This document shows, in pieces, positions 25,844 to 35,758 of a stretch of DNA of 62,560 bases (the first letter of the stretch is position 1; each line of letters begins with the position of its first letter). The notes beneath the pieces are model-generated. The model searched no databases, was not told the origin of the DNA, and worked only from the letters and a program-made list of their open reading frames with translations. The stretch is from assembly GCA_900474095.1 (NCBI GenBank), contig UCOA01000080.1, forward strand, positions 1 to 62,560. The letters are read 5' to 3'. The translations under genes were made by a program, and so were the position numbers. This DNA is from Hyphomicrobiales bacterium. Its GTDB lineage: Bacteria; Pseudomonadota; Alphaproteobacteria; Rhizobiales; Rhizobiaceae.

Positions 25844-27997
25844 ATGGCCAAGAAAACATCCCCATCCGTTTCCGCTGCGAAATTAGCGAAAGGTCCGGCG
25901 ACGATCCATGATCAGAAGCTGCAACGTGGCGAAGGAGGCGAACTCCACCAACTCTCCGAGGCAGATACTTCCGTCCTGACCACCGCTCAGGGCGGACCGG
26001 TCGCTGACGATCAGAATTCCCTGCGTGTCGGACGGCGTGGACCGCTTCTTATCGAGGATTTCCATTTCCGCGAAAAGATCTTTCACTTCGATCACGAGCG
26101 CATCCCAGAACGCGTCGTGCATGCTCGCGGCTACGGTGCGCATGGCTATTTCGAAACCTACGATTCGCTTGCCGCCTATACAAGGGCCGATATCTTTCAG
26201 CGTTCCGGCGAAAAGACGCCCGCGTTTGTTCGCTTTTCGACCGTTGCCGGCAGCAAGGGGTCTGCGGATCTCGCCCGCGACGTGCGCGGCTTTGCCGTTA
26301 AACTTTATACAAAGGAAGGCAACTGGGACATCGTCGGCAACAACATTCCGGTGTTCTTCATCCAGGACGCGATCAAATTTCCAGACATCATTCATTCGGT
26401 GAAACCAGAGCCGGACAGCGACTTCCCGCAGGCGCAATCGGCGCATGACAATTTCTGGGACTTCATCAGCCTGACGCCAGAGAGCATGCACATGATCATG
26501 TGGGTGATGTCGGACCGTGCCATTCCGCGCTCCTTCCGCTTCATGGAAGGCTTCGGCGTCCATACGTTCCGGATGATCAACGCCAAGGAGGAATCGACCT
26601 TCGTGAAATTCCACTGGAAGCCCAAGCTCGGGCTGCAGTCGGTCGTTTGGAACGAGGCGGTCAAGATTAATGGCGCTGATCCGGACTACCATCGCCGCGA
26701 TCTCTGGGAGGCGATAAAATCCGGCAATTTCCCCGAATGGGAACTCTGTCTGCAGCTCTTCGACCAGGATTTCGCCGACAATTTCGACTTCGATATTCTC
26801 GATCCGACCAAGATCATTCCCGAGGAAATCCTGCCGGTACAACCGGTAGGCCGCCTCGTACTCGACCGCATGCCGGAGAATTTCTTTGCCGAAACAGAGC
26901 AGGTCGCATTCATGACGCAGAATGTGCCTCCGGGCATTGATTTCTCCAACGACCCACTGCTTCAGGGCCGGAACTTTTCCTATCTCGATACCCAGCTCAA
27001 GCGGCTCGGGACCACCAATTTCACGCATCTACCGATCAATGCGCCGAAATGTCCGTTCCACCACTTTCAGCAGGATGGTCATATGGCAATGCGCAATCCC
27101 ATCGGCCGTGCGAACTACCAGCCGAATTCCTGGGGCGAGGGGCCGCGTGAATCGCCAGCGCAAGGTTTCCGACATTTTCCGGCAGAGGAGCAAGGGCAGC
27201 CGGTGCGCCTGCGGCCGGAGAGTTTTGCCGATCACTATAGCCAGGCGCGCCAATTCTATATCAGCCAGACGCTTCCCGAGCAGCGTCATATCGCGGCGGC
27301 GCTGACGTTCGAACTCAGCAAGGTCAAGACACCGGTCATCCGCGAGCGCATGGTATCGCACCTTCTGAATATCGATGAAACGCTCGCGAGCACCGTTGGC
27401 GCAAAGTTGGGCATCAAGAATATGCCCAAGCCTGCCGAGTGCGCGATACCGACGCGCCAGGACCTTGAGCCTTCGCCGGCTCTCAGCATTATCGAACGAG
27501 GTCCGAAGCGCTTCGAGGGCCGCAGGCTCGGTATTCTTGCAACCGATGGCGTGGACGCGGCTCTGCTCAATGCATTGATCACTGCAGTCACTAAGGAAAG
27601 GGCGACCTTTGAAATCATAGCTCCCAAGGTCGGCGGCGTCACCGCTTCGGACGGACAATGGATCGAAGCTCAGCAGATGATCGACGGCGGCCCGTCCGTT
27701 CTTTACGACGCTGTTGTCCTTCTCCCTTCTGCGGATGCAATCGACGACGTCGTGCAGGAGGCGACCACACGCGACTTCGTTGCCGATGCCTTCGCCCATT
27801 GTAAATTCATCGGCTATGGCGACGCGGCCATGCCCCTCCTCGAAAAGGCCGGTGTGGCTGAAAGTATCGATGAAGGCGTCATCTCCATAGAAAGCGAGAA
27901 GGATGCGGAAACCTTCATCGCCAAGCTTGGCAAGCTGCGTATCTGGGCGCGCGAGCCCCTCGTTAAGCTGAGCAGGACGTCCGCGCCGGTTAAGTGA
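25844..27997 (+). CDS. katE: Large-subunit catalase, HPII/KatE type
   Basis: Decomposes hydrogen peroxide to water and oxygen with heme. 717 residues from ATG 25844 (GGAG upstream); an ORF from 25781 lacks conserved sequence. Catalytic His at about residue 93 ([12 protein letters not shown]), Asn in [13 protein letters not shown] (about 166), and the proximal heme Tyr region [25 protein letters not shown] and NYQPNS follow. The C-terminal 150 residues ([16 protein letters not shown] onward) form the flavodoxin/GATase1-like domain that marks clade-II large catalases. Length is close to E. coli HPII (753). It is monocistronic. Such catalases in rhizobia are often stationary-phase or general-stress induced. 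Confidence 0.97.
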   Translation: MAKKTSPSVSAAKLAKGPATIHDQKLQRGEGGELHQLSEADTSVLTTAQGGPVADDQNSLRVGRRGPLLIEDFHFREKIFHFDHERIPERVVHARGYGAHGYFETYDSLAAYTRADIFQRSGEKTPAFVRFSTVAGSKGSADLARDVRGFAVKLYTKEGNWDIVGNNIPVFFIQDAIKFPDIIHSVKPEPDSDFPQAQSAHDNFWDFISLTPESMHMIMWVMSDRAIPRSFRFMEGFGVHTFRMINAKEESTFVKFHWKPKLGLQSVVWNEAVKINGADPDYHRRDLWEAIKSGNFPEWELCLQLFDQDFADNFDFDILDPTKIIPEEILPVQPVGRLVLDRMPENFFAETEQVAFMTQNVPPGIDFSNDPLLQGRNFSYLDTQLKRLGTTNFTHLPINAPKCPFHHFQQDGHMAMRNPIGRANYQPNSWGEGPRESPAQGFRHFPAEEQGQPVRLRPESFADHYSQARQFYISQTLPEQRHIAAALTFELSKVKTPVIRERMVSHLLNIDETLASTVGAKLGIKNMPKPAECAIPTRQDLEPSPALSIIERGPKRFEGRRLGILATDGVDAALLNALITAVTKERATFEIIAPKVGGVTASDGQWIEAQQMIDGGPSVLYDAVVLLPSADAIDDVVQEATTRDFVADAFAHCKFIGYGDAAMPLLEKAGVAESIDEGVISIESEKDAETFIAKLGKLRIWAREPLVKLSRTSAPVK

Positions 27998-28349
27998 CGA
28001 CGATGTTTGTTTGGGAGGTGACCGGGCGGACTCGGTCAAGGTTGTGGTGTTGCCCACGCTGCCAGCGAAGTGCTTTTTCTGGGCGGAGAGCCGCAAAGTG
28101 TGGCGAGCGTCACCATAACAATGACAAGCGCAGGCGTGGCGTCGGCGTTCCCTTATGCGCAAGCCCAGCTGCAGCGTAACTGTTCCAGAGTGGGAACAAT
28201 TCGGCGCCCGTTTTGTTACCGAGGTCCGACGCCACAACGAGAGTATGGTTCAAAGGCATCAACGCCACGCTGCGACCGTGCTCCGGAAGCCGACACGGTT
28301 CACCCACAACTAGGGACGCAGACGTGGGAAGTTCAGACAGGAGGCTTAG
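27998..28349. other. Intergenic region between catalase and PEBP genes
   Basis: About 350 bp with no gene. TGTTCC-AGAGTG-GGAACA (around 28181) is a perfect 6-bp inverted repeat, possibly a regulator site for the downstream gene. No T-tract terminator for the catalase gene was recognised. Confidence 0.35.
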
Positions 28350-28814
28350 ATGTCGCTGACGCTTGTAAGTTCTGCCTTCGCCGAGGGCGGCAAGATACCG
28401 GAAAAGTATTCAAGAATGGGCGAGAACCTTTTTCCGCCGCTGGCCTGGAATGGAGCCCCAGATGGCGTACAGAGTTATGCGCTGATCGTCGAAGACCCTG
28501 ACGCGCCCAGCGGAACGTTCAGACACTGCGGCATTTTCAATATTCCGGCCGAAGTAAACGAGTTGCCGGAGAGCGCGGATACCGCACCCGGCGGCGGTCT
28601 TCGGTTTTCGGAAAACGATTTTGGCAACGCTCGTTACGACGGGCCTCAACCGCCAAAGGGTCATGGCGTGCATCACTACCACTTCCGGCTCGCAGCGCTC
28701 GACATTCCAAACCTCTCCATCCCGTCGTCGGCCGGTATTGAGGCGATGTGGCGTGAGGCCAGGAAGCATACGCTCGCTCAAGCGGGCTTAAGCGGAACGT
28801 TCGAGGTTCCATGA
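28350..28814 (+). CDS. PEBP-family protein (YbhB/YbcL-like)
   Basis: 154 residues, full length for bacterial PEBP-like proteins. Signatures: SYALIVEDPDAPSGTFRHC (the DPDAP anion-pocket motif, about residues 44-62), IFNIPAEVNELPE, and the central YDGPQPPKGHGVHHYHFRLA with the conserved GPxPPxGxxHxY/H element. No signal peptide is seen, so it is probably cytoplasmic like YbhB. Function in bacteria is unclear; ligand binding of phosphate-like groups is known for the fold. GGAGG precedes the ATG. Confidence 0.93.
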   Translation: MSLTLVSSAFAEGGKIPEKYSRMGENLFPPLAWNGAPDGVQSYALIVEDPDAPSGTFRHCGIFNIPAEVNELPESADTAPGGGLRFSENDFGNARYDGPQPPKGHGVHHYHFRLAALDIPNLSIPSSAGIEAMWREARKHTLAQAGLSGTFEVP

Positions 28815-28884
28815 ACCGACATCCCGGTTAACTCTTGGTTCCGCGTTAAAAAGGAAGGTAGAGACGGTGCAGAACTTAAAGCTC

Positions 28885-29110
28885 AAAAGAAGACCCCGAG
28901 GCGCCTTTTGCCACACACAAAGCCCCCGGCGGACGCGAAACGCCGGTCAAGCTTGTCAGCCAGTTCCGGCATGGTGATGTCGGGCGTGGCTTTGAGCTGA
29001 GCAAGCAGAAAGGACCTGTAGGCTACAAGCTTGCCGCTGCCTGACGGAGGGCCTTGGCTGGCCGGCGATATCGCATTGTCTTGCAGCGGCCGGCATCAGC
29101 GGCACTCTTA
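28885..29110 (-). pseudogene. IS630-family transposase N-terminal fragment
   Basis: On the minus strand a frame without a start reads PPSGSGKLVAYRSFLLAQLK and ATPDITMPELADKLDRRF, the region of IS630-type transposases just after the first HTH (KPDLTLxEL-like motif). It then degenerates. The catalytic DDE domain is absent and no terminal repeats were identified. The plus strand of the same segment also has an open frame (28960s) judged to be a shadow. Confidence 0.5.
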
Positions 29111-29124
29111 TGCATTTCGGGCCT

Positions 29125-29415
29125 TCATTCCACTCCGTCAATCAAGACCGCATTACACATCATACTCTGCCTACGGAGTGGCAGGATCACCTGATATGCG
29201 GGAGAGTTGTACCAAGCCAAGGCGGCAGTCCGGGAGGGAAACTCCAGGATCACTGTCCGATCAAACGGCCACTCGCCTTCGACCACGGTGAATTCGCCGC
29301 TTCGGGTGACGATCCTTCCCTCGAACGGCGCCAGCGTCGACATGATCACCTTTCGATAGGCGTCAAATTTTGCCGGGTCGTGCAAATTCTCCTGAAAGAT
29401 GTAGTAGGCGCTCAT
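29125..29415 (-). CDS. DUF1330 family protein (96 aa)
   Basis: Full-length DUF1330: MSAYYIFQENLHDPAKFDAY, then RIVTRSGEFTVVEGEWPFD and ILEFPSRTAALAWYNSPAYQ, ending LRRQSMMCNAVLIDGV. The fold is a small ferredoxin-like dimeric alpha/beta barrel of unknown catalytic role. It is monocistronic; the ribosome-binding site is weak. Function is unassigned in the family. Confidence 0.9.
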   Translation of the reverse strand: MSAYYIFQENLHDPAKFDAYRKVIMSTLAPFEGRIVTRSGEFTVVEGEWPFDRTVILEFPSRTAALAWYNSPAYQVILPLRRQSMMCNAVLIDGVE

Positions 29416-29565
29416 CCGGCGAGTTTAGCACAAATCTTCGTCAGCCAGCATGACGGTAGCTCTTGATATTGCCGGTATATGCCATAGCTCTAAAATTACA
29501 GCCGCCGATCAGCACGCCCCTGCTTTGATCGGCCGGTGGTCAGCAAAACTCGTCGGGAGGATGGT

Positions 29566-29997
29566 ATGAAGTACCATGAACTTGATCAACTGCAGACCCT
29601 TGCCAGGATCGGCCAGGATTATCCTCAGCTCATGCCGCTCGACAAACGTCTCCAACGTTGGGTCGAGCTTCTCGAAGCGGATCCCGACCGGGTCCTCTCG
29701 ACATTGCATGAGACCGAATATCAGCCAGCGACGGTGCGAGCGGCTACACGGTGCAACCATTCGGCGATCTCCGTTGCCTTCAGTGACCCTCTTCTTCGGG
29801 CTGCTGGATTGAAGGACGACACTTACGGAGAGGCGAAGCGGTTTTTCGAGCTCTCGGACAGGCAGTTGCACAGAATTGTCTGCTCCTGCCATTTCGGCGC
29901 GATAGCTAGCGCTGGAAAGGTCGCGCGCTATATCCGGGCAAGGCATATTGATCGGCGGCAAGGCATTTGGGGCCGCTTGCGCGCAATATTCGCTTGA
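29566..29997 (+). CDS. Hypothetical protein (143 aa)
   Basis: ATG 29566 has GGGAGG five bases upstream; a GTG-type start at 29536 is not favoured. The product is soluble and helical: MKYHELDQLQTLARIGQDYP, LQRWVELLEADPDRVLSTLH, YGEAKRFFELSDRQLHRIVC, SCHFGAIASAGKVARYIRAR. The C-terminal Cys-x-Cys-His and Tyr-Ile-Arg pattern is conserved in similar rhizobial proteins as far as I recall, but no function is known. No membrane segment. Confidence 0.7.
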   Translation: MKYHELDQLQTLARIGQDYPQLMPLDKRLQRWVELLEADPDRVLSTLHETEYQPATVRAATRCNHSAISVAFSDPLLRAAGLKDDTYGEAKRFFELSDRQLHRIVCSCHFGAIASAGKVARYIRARHIDRRQGIWGRLRAIFA

Positions 29998-30735
29998 ATC
30001 TTGAAGCCTCACTGTTCTTCGAGAGCTCTCCTGGCCGTATGAAATACGACCCGTTAGGCGGCCCGGAGATTCGTATTTGGCTTGCGACAGAATAACAATT
30101 CGGTGGCAGAAATGTCACCGTCGTTGCCTTTGGGTACCAAATCATTCCCGGTCCCGCATTGCGGCTGATTTCATCCGACCACCTCTCTGCAGAATCCGGC
30201 TTAGGATTTATAAGGCCGACCGGATTGGCCGCAACCTTCGTACGGGACGATCTCCTCGCGCACATCAAAATGGTTCAGATCCCGGCACTCGCATCGTCCG
30301 TGCGGAAGGAACCGCTGTATCGTCGGGCCTTGATGTGTGCCCCTCGGCAACGCGATTACCACCAGCTTGAGCCCTCCGCTTATTGGACGGCCGGTCATCT
30401 TGAATTGGCGAACATGCCTGCGGACCTATTGCGCGCCGCATGAAATTATGTTGCGTCGCAATAGAGTGTTCTGGAAAACGGTTTCCCAAAAGCGCACCAA
30501 ATGTCATACTATTGAAATTTCATTCTACTATTTTTTGTTATCGAATTGACAAACCCGAGATGTAATGTACTTTCGAAACCCATCGGTCGATAGGTCAGAT
30601 ATCTCGAATATTTTCAAAGAAGCTTGTCTCTCATTTCCATCCGGAAGGTGCATGGTTGTGGCGATCGAATTGATGCAAGCCGCGTCAGCTCGTGTCCGTG
30701 TCACTATGTATCCCGCTTTGATCGGAGAATTCAGT
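29998..30735. other. 740-bp stretch without a supported gene
   Basis: A 94-codon plus-strand frame (30159-30443) has no ribosome-binding site or recognisable family. Sequence around 30500-30540 is AT-rich (TTTCATTCTACTATTTTTTG) and may contain the promoter for the next gene. Confidence 0.35.
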
Positions 30736-30975
30736 ATGAAGCAGGTTGTCGAATACCAGGGTGTTCCGGTTGGTGTTCTTGTACCACGTGACGGCTGCCT
30801 AGCCTTCATGGCAGTGAAATACGATGTCATGGAGCTTGATGGCAGGAGCTTTTCGTCGGCTGCCGAAGCGCGCGAAGCCGTTAGAGCCCATGTGACACAA
30901 CGCGTCGACAGCCTAAGGCTTCCGTGGGGTACGGATCGTCGCCGAAACATCGTCGAGCGGCAGAACGTCCATTGA
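30736..30975 (+). CDS. Small hypothetical protein (79 aa)
   Basis: ATG 30736 with GGAGA upstream is chosen over the longer frame from 30565. The product MKQVVEYQGVPVGVLVPRDG, FMAVKYDVMELDGRSFSSAA, then EAREAVRAHV resembles short rhizobial proteins of unknown function that pair a beta-rich N-half with a C-terminal helix. No signal peptide or metal motif. It is monocistronic. Confidence 0.65.
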   Translation: MKQVVEYQGVPVGVLVPRDGCLAFMAVKYDVMELDGRSFSSAAEAREAVRAHVTQRVDSLRLPWGTDRRRNIVERQNVH

Positions 30976-31420
30976 GTTTTCAGCAAGATTGAGCCACTTG
31001 CCATTTCTTCGCGACCTCCGGTCGGCACCGACTGTGATGCTCTCCTTTGCGTTGTTTCAAGTCCGGCGGGGTCAGCGCTCAATGAAAAGGCGGGTTAACG
31101 GATCCCGATAATGAGGATGTCCAATCGAAGCATCCTTCCGGTGCCCTAAAGTCACAAGGCAAAACCGACCACCAAGGACGCGCTTGGTCCAGCGCGGTTC
31201 TGCCGCGCCGATTGCCGGGGCTGCGATCGGTTTGTAGCAAAGCCGTCAGCCGAGGTTCATGCTCCAGCGCCATGGAGGCTGATGATCGGGGCAAAGGTGC
31301 TGAAGCGGGTCGGATCCTTTGCAGTTTGATGCCACAGGCTGAACTAGCCTGAAGACGGGTTACAAAAGCCTGCCGAGACGCCTACATAACCTGCTGTCCT
31401 TACCGATCGATCCGAGCCCG
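30976..31420. other. Intergenic region upstream of the ABC/AttH-like operon
   Basis: 445 bp with no supported gene. It should contain the promoter of the operon starting at 31421; no regulator site was recognised. Confidence 0.35.
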
Positions 31421-32077
31421 ATGCTGCTCTCTCTGCGAAACGTCAGAAAATCCTACACCACCGCCGAGGGGCGCCTCGAGATATTGAAGGGCATCGATCT
31501 CGATCTCGACGGCGGCGAGAGCGTGGCGCTGACGGGGGAGTCGGGGAGCGGAAAGAGCACGCTGCTTCATCTAGTCGCCGGGCTCGACCATGCCGACGCC
31601 GGCGAGATCGTCTCCAGCGGCCGCTCCCTTGCCACTCTCGATGATCGTAGAAGAGCCGAGTATCGGCGCACGGCCGTCGGGCTGGTGTTCCAACACTTCA
31701 ATCTCATCCCATCGCTCGATGTCGGCGCCAATATTTCCTTCCATGCAAAGCTTGCCGGCAGGCACGATCCTGCCTGGGAACGGGAACTGGTGGAACTGTT
31801 GGGGGTCGAGACGCTTCTCGCCCGTTACCCCGAACAGCTTTCTGGGGGGCAACAGCAGAGAGTCGCGATCGGCAGGACGCTGGCCGCAAAGCCGCCGCTG
31901 GTTCTCGCCGATGAACCGACCGGAAATCTCGATGAGGCAACCGGGGATATCGTGCTCAACATTATGCTGTCACTGACGAAGAGCACTGGGGCAGCGCTGC
32001 TCTTGGTGACACATTCCACCAGGCTGGCGCAGATGCTGGACCGCAGCGTCCATCTGCGCGGCGGAAGGATTGCTTGA
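31421..32077 (+). CDS. ABC transporter ATP-binding protein, LolD/MacB type
   Basis: 218 residues. Walker A GESGSGKSTLLHLVAG (about 39-54), Q-loop VFQHFNLIPS, signature LSGGQQQRVAIGRTLA, Walker B LVLADEPTGNLD and H-loop LLVTHS are all intact. The ADEPTGNLD form places it with LolD/MacB/FtsE ATPases that partner FtsX-type permeases. The stop overlaps the permease start (TGATG). With the downstream AttH-like protein the trio parallels the att ATPase-permease-AttH group described in Agrobacterium. Confidence 0.94.
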   Translation: MLLSLRNVRKSYTTAEGRLEILKGIDLDLDGGESVALTGESGSGKSTLLHLVAGLDHADAGEIVSSGRSLATLDDRRRAEYRRTAVGLVFQHFNLIPSLDVGANISFHAKLAGRHDPAWERELVELLGVETLLARYPEQLSGGQQQRVAIGRTLAAKPPLVLADEPTGNLDEATGDIVLNIMLSLTKSTGAALLLVTHSTRLAQMLDRSVHLRGGRIA

Positions 32078-34488
32078 TGCTCCTGATTGCCGCGACGGCT
32101 CTCCTCTCGCATTGGCGTCGTCGGCCTCTTCAGCTTGCGACCTTCATTCTTGGGCTTTCGCTGGCAACCGCGCTGTGGTCGGGTATTCAGGCGATCAATA
32201 CGGAGGCTCGGGCAAGCTATGCGCGGGCGGCTTCGATGCTTCATCAGAGTGAGCTGATGCAGCTCTTGCCGCGAAACGGCAATTCCATTCGGCAAAGCAC
32301 CTATGCCAGACTGAGAAGGGCGGGATGGAATGTGTCGCCTGTCATCGAAGGCGATCATCGCTTTGGAAACACGCGTGTCCGAATCATCGGGATTGATCCC
32401 CTGACCATGCCGGCAAAGGCGGGGCGCTTTGAGGCAGGAGGAGTGAGTGATCTAGCCGCGTTCATGTCGGAGCCGGGCGTTCTCATGGTTTCCCAGGTAA
32501 CGGCCCTGAAGCTTGAGGGGCACACGCAGATGCAGCTCAGGATCTCGTCGGACATGCCGGAGGGAGCCGGGTTCGCCGATATCGGCATCGCCGAGCGAAT
32601 CCTTGAGAAACGGGGCGAGCTGACCCGGCTCGTCGTTGCGCCGGAACAGCGCCCGGATCTACCTTCGCTCGACATGCTTGCACCCGACATTACGATCAAG
32701 CCGTCCGGCGAACGGCCCGACGTCGCCCAGCTCACTGACAGCTTTCATCTCAATCTCACTGCGTTCGGGTTCCTCGCCTTTGCCGTTGGCCTGTTCATTG
32801 TCTACGCCACGATCGGCTTGGCCTTCGAGCAGCGCAGGGCAACCTTTCGGACCCTACGCTCTCTTGGGCTTTCCCTGTCCTCGCTGACCCTCCTTTTGAT
32901 GGCGGAGCTTCTGGTGCTGGCACTCCTTGCCGGGTTCATCGGCGTGGTGATCGGATATTTCGTCGCCTCCCTTCTGCTGCCCGGGGTGGCAGCGACCCTT
33001 CAGGGTCTCTACGGGGCAAGCGTCCCGGGTACGCTGTCCCTTCGCCCCGAATGGTGGACGACGGGTCTTGCAATCGCGGTTGCCGGTACAATCGTGTCGT
33101 CTGCGCAAAGCCTCTGGCGGGTTCACCGGATGCCGTTGCTGAGCTCGGCACAGCCGCGCGCCTGGGCCCGTGCATCGGCAATGGGCGTGCGGATTCAGGT
33201 TCTTGGCGGTCTGGTCTTGCTTTTCGCGTCGGCTATCTTGGCTACCTTCGGACAAGGGCTCGCGGCCGGCTTCGCAGTCTTGGGGTCTCTGCTGCTGGGC
33301 GCCGCGTTGATCCTTCCGGGCGTGCTGTCCGCCTGCCTCGCGGTGATGCAGAAGCATTCCTCGCGTGCACTCGTCACCTGGTTCTGGGCCGACACACGGC
33401 AGCAACTGCCGGGGCTGAACCTGGCTCTGATGGCATTGCTGCTGGCCCTGGCCGCCAACGTCGGTGTCGGCACGATGGTCTCCAGCTTCCGCCTCACCTT
33501 TATCGACTGGCTCGACCAGCGGCTTGCTGCTGAGCTTTATGTCACGGCACGCGAGGAAAACGAAGCCTCGCGGCTGCGGGCATGGCTTCCGGCCCATTCA
33601 ACTTCGGTGCTTCCCATCTGGAGCGTTGAAGGCGAGGTGCTTGGAGACAGGCTGCAGATCTTCGGCGCAGCCGCAGACGACCGGACCTACCGGGACAGGT
33701 GGCCACTGCTATTGGGCACTGCCGATGTCTGGGATCGCGTCGCCATGGGACAGGGTGCCCTTGTCAACGAGCAGCTCTGGCGTCGGAAAGGGCTCGCCGT
33801 TGGGAATGATCTCACTCTCCCCGGGGGATGGGAGATCCCGATTGTTGGCGTTTATTCCGACTACGGCAATCCAAAGGGACAGGTTATTGTCGGCATCGAC
33901 ACTCTGACAACCCATTACCCAAACATTTCAAAGCTCAGATATGGTGTGCGCATTCCTCCGGCAGACGCACCAGCGTTGAGACGCCTTCTGACGTCGGAAT
34001 TTGGGCTCCCCGCCGAAAACATCATCGACCAAGCCGCCCTGAAACGACAATCCCGCGCCGTATTCGACCAGACGTTTGCGGTGACGGGCGCGCTGAATAT
34101 TTTCACGCTCGGTATCGCGGGTTTTGCGATGTTTTCGAGTCTCTTGACTCTGTCGGGCATCCGGCTGCCGCAACTCGCCCCTGTGTGGGCGATGGGGATC
34201 AGGCGCCGTGATCTTGCCCTGCTGGAAGTGCTGCGCACGCTCGTTCTTTGGCTCGCCACCTTCGCTGCCGCAATTCCCGTCGGCCTGGCACTGGCTTGGG
34301 TGCTGCTGTCGATCGTTAACGTCGAGGCTTTCGGCTGGCGCCTGCCGCTGCGGATTTTTCCAATGGACTGGTTGATCCTCGGGCTCGTGGCGCTTGGTGC
34401 GGCGATCTTGTCGGTCTTCCTTCCGCTACGACGCCTGTCGACGATCAGGCCAGCTGATCTGCTCACGGTGTTTGCCAATGAACGCTAG
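32077..34488 (+). CDS. FtsX-family ABC transporter permease
   Basis: 803 residues. Two FtsX/MacB-type permease units: membrane helices near the N-terminus (ATFILGLSLATALWSG), three in the middle (LNLTAFGFLAFAVGLFIVYA, LLMAELLVLALLAGFIGVVI and onward), then a long central hydrophobic stretch and a second periplasmic domain with three C-terminal helices. The polypeptide matches the large double-unit permeases that work without a separate membrane-fusion protein. It overlaps the ATPase gene by one base and the following exported-protein gene by eleven bases. Substrate is unknown; a lipid or lipoprotein-like molecule is plausible for the family. Confidence 0.9.
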   Translation: MLLIAATALLSHWRRRPLQLATFILGLSLATALWSGIQAINTEARASYARAASMLHQSELMQLLPRNGNSIRQSTYARLRRAGWNVSPVIEGDHRFGNTRVRIIGIDPLTMPAKAGRFEAGGVSDLAAFMSEPGVLMVSQVTALKLEGHTQMQLRISSDMPEGAGFADIGIAERILEKRGELTRLVVAPEQRPDLPSLDMLAPDITIKPSGERPDVAQLTDSFHLNLTAFGFLAFAVGLFIVYATIGLAFEQRRATFRTLRSLGLSLSSLTLLLMAELLVLALLAGFIGVVIGYFVASLLLPGVAATLQGLYGASVPGTLSLRPEWWTTGLAIAVAGTIVSSAQSLWRVHRMPLLSSAQPRAWARASAMGVRIQVLGGLVLLFASAILATFGQGLAAGFAVLGSLLLGAALILPGVLSACLAVMQKHSSRALVTWFWADTRQQLPGLNLALMALLLALAANVGVGTMVSSFRLTFIDWLDQRLAAELYVTAREENEASRLRAWLPAHSTSVLPIWSVEGEVLGDRLQIFGAAADDRTYRDRWPLLLGTADVWDRVAMGQGALVNEQLWRRKGLAVGNDLTLPGGWEIPIVGVYSDYGNPKGQVIVGIDTLTTHYPNISKLRYGVRIPPADAPALRRLLTSEFGLPAENIIDQAALKRQSRAVFDQTFAVTGALNIFTLGIAGFAMFSSLLTLSGIRLPQLAPVWAMGIRRRDLALLEVLRTLVLWLATFAAAIPVGLALAWVLLSIVNVEAFGWRLPLRIFPMDWLILGLVALGAAILSVFLPLRRLSTIRPADLLTVFANER

Positions 34489-35554
34489 CCGAATTCTGGC
34501 CGCGGTTATCGCGGTTACCATGACGATAGTCGTCCCGGCTGCCGCCGTTCCGCAAGGGTTCGCCGGGCTTGGCTCAACCGCGGAAGGTTTCGTCATTCCC
34601 CAGCCAGGCGTGCAACTTCGCTTTCCCGCCGATCACGGGGCCCATCCCGATTTCCGAATCGAATGGTGGTATGTGACGGCAAACCTTCAGAGCGAGGATG
34701 GCACGAGATTTGGCATCCAATGGACGCTATTTCGCTCGGCACTTGCGCCGAAAACCAGAAGCGGGTGGTCCGATTCCCAATTGTGGATGGGCCATGCCGC
34801 TGTTACCACCAAGGGCCAACATCTCGTGTCCGAAAAATTCGGCCGCGGAGGCGTCGGCCAGGCCGGTGTCGCGACGGAGCCGTTCTCCGCCTGGATCGAT
34901 GACTGGGAGATGAAAAGCCTGTCCAAATCGGAGACCGATCCGCTTGACAGGATCAGCCTTCATGCGAGCGGGAAGGATTTCCGCTACACGCTCGAACTGT
35001 CGGCTACGGGCCCACTCGTGCTGCAGGGCGACCGGGGTTACTCGGTCAAATCAGCTGAGGGTCAGGCGAGTTATTATTACTCGCAGCCTTTTTACGATGT
35101 TTCGGGGTCCCTCGATATTGCGGGAAGGACCGCCCGCGTCGGCGGCAAGGCCTGGCTCGACCGGGAATGGTCGTCGCAGCCCTTGGCCAAGGACCAAACC
35201 GGATGGGAGTGGTTTTCCCTGCATCTGGATTCGGGTGAAAAGGTTATGGCCTTTCGGCTCCGCGACAGCCGTGACGGCTACACATCGGCGAACTGGATCG
35301 CCCGCGACGGGAAGCCCACGCCGGTGCGGCCCGGATCGCTTGAAATTTCGCCAGTCCGTTCCGCTCGCGTGGGAAACCGAGAGGTGCCGGTCGCCTGGCG
35401 TGTCCGGATCCCGGAGCGCGGCTTCGACGTAACGACCAGCCCGTTGAATGACCAGGCATGGATGGAAACGACGACACCCTACTGGGAAGGTCCGGTTACA
35501 TTCGAGGGGAGTGCGAAAGGGCAGGGCTATTTGGAAATGACGGGATACGAGTGA
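34478..35554 (+). CDS. AttH/CrtC-like lipocalin-fold exported protein
   Basis: 358 residues from ATG 34478. A signal peptide (ASRILAAVIAVTMTIVVPAA) is followed by a double lipocalin-like CrtC/AttH domain: FPADHGAHPDFRIEWWYVTA, FGIQWTLFRSALAP, MGHAAVTT, SYYYSQPFYDVSGSL, KAWLDREWSSQPL, GWEWFSLHLDSGEKVMAFRL, YWEGPVTFEG. The WWYVTANL and DREWSS motifs are diagnostic. Family members include carotenoid 1,2-hydratase and AttH of Agrobacterium, required in the original studies for plant attachment. Export to the periplasm fits co-transcription with an FtsX-type transporter. Enzyme activity is not proven by sequence. Confidence 0.92.
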   Translation: MNASRILAAVIAVTMTIVVPAAAVPQGFAGLGSTAEGFVIPQPGVQLRFPADHGAHPDFRIEWWYVTANLQSEDGTRFGIQWTLFRSALAPKTRSGWSDSQLWMGHAAVTTKGQHLVSEKFGRGGVGQAGVATEPFSAWIDDWEMKSLSKSETDPLDRISLHASGKDFRYTLELSATGPLVLQGDRGYSVKSAEGQASYYYSQPFYDVSGSLDIAGRTARVGGKAWLDREWSSQPLAKDQTGWEWFSLHLDSGEKVMAFRLRDSRDGYTSANWIARDGKPTPVRPGSLEISPVRSARVGNREVPVAWRVRIPERGFDVTTSPLNDQAWMETTTPYWEGPVTFEGSAKGQGYLEMTGYE

Positions 35555-35758
35555 GGTCCTCAGAGTTTGAGTCTTGAATCGGCCCGGACCCTACGTGGGG
35601 CACGCCGCCGCCCGGAGAGGGAGTTCGCTCGAGGTGGCTACCGACCTTGGAAGGAAATGCGAACTGCGCGGCAAACTGCCAGGTCGAAACGGCGTGCCAA
35701 ACGGCGCAGGCAACAGGTACCGCGTAGGTGATGTCGTTGGGAGAGGAGCGTCTGGACA

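Noticed and set aside
25883-28237. Long minus-strand frames of 381 and 402 codons opposite the catalase gene
   Set aside because: They are antisense shadows of katE: no ribosome-binding site, no domain, and His/Arg-biased composition expected from the reverse of a high-GC gene.
30159-30443. 94-codon frame considered as a LysR C-terminal fragment
   Set aside because: Residue pattern does not hold up against the LysR effector domain, and there is no ribosome-binding site.
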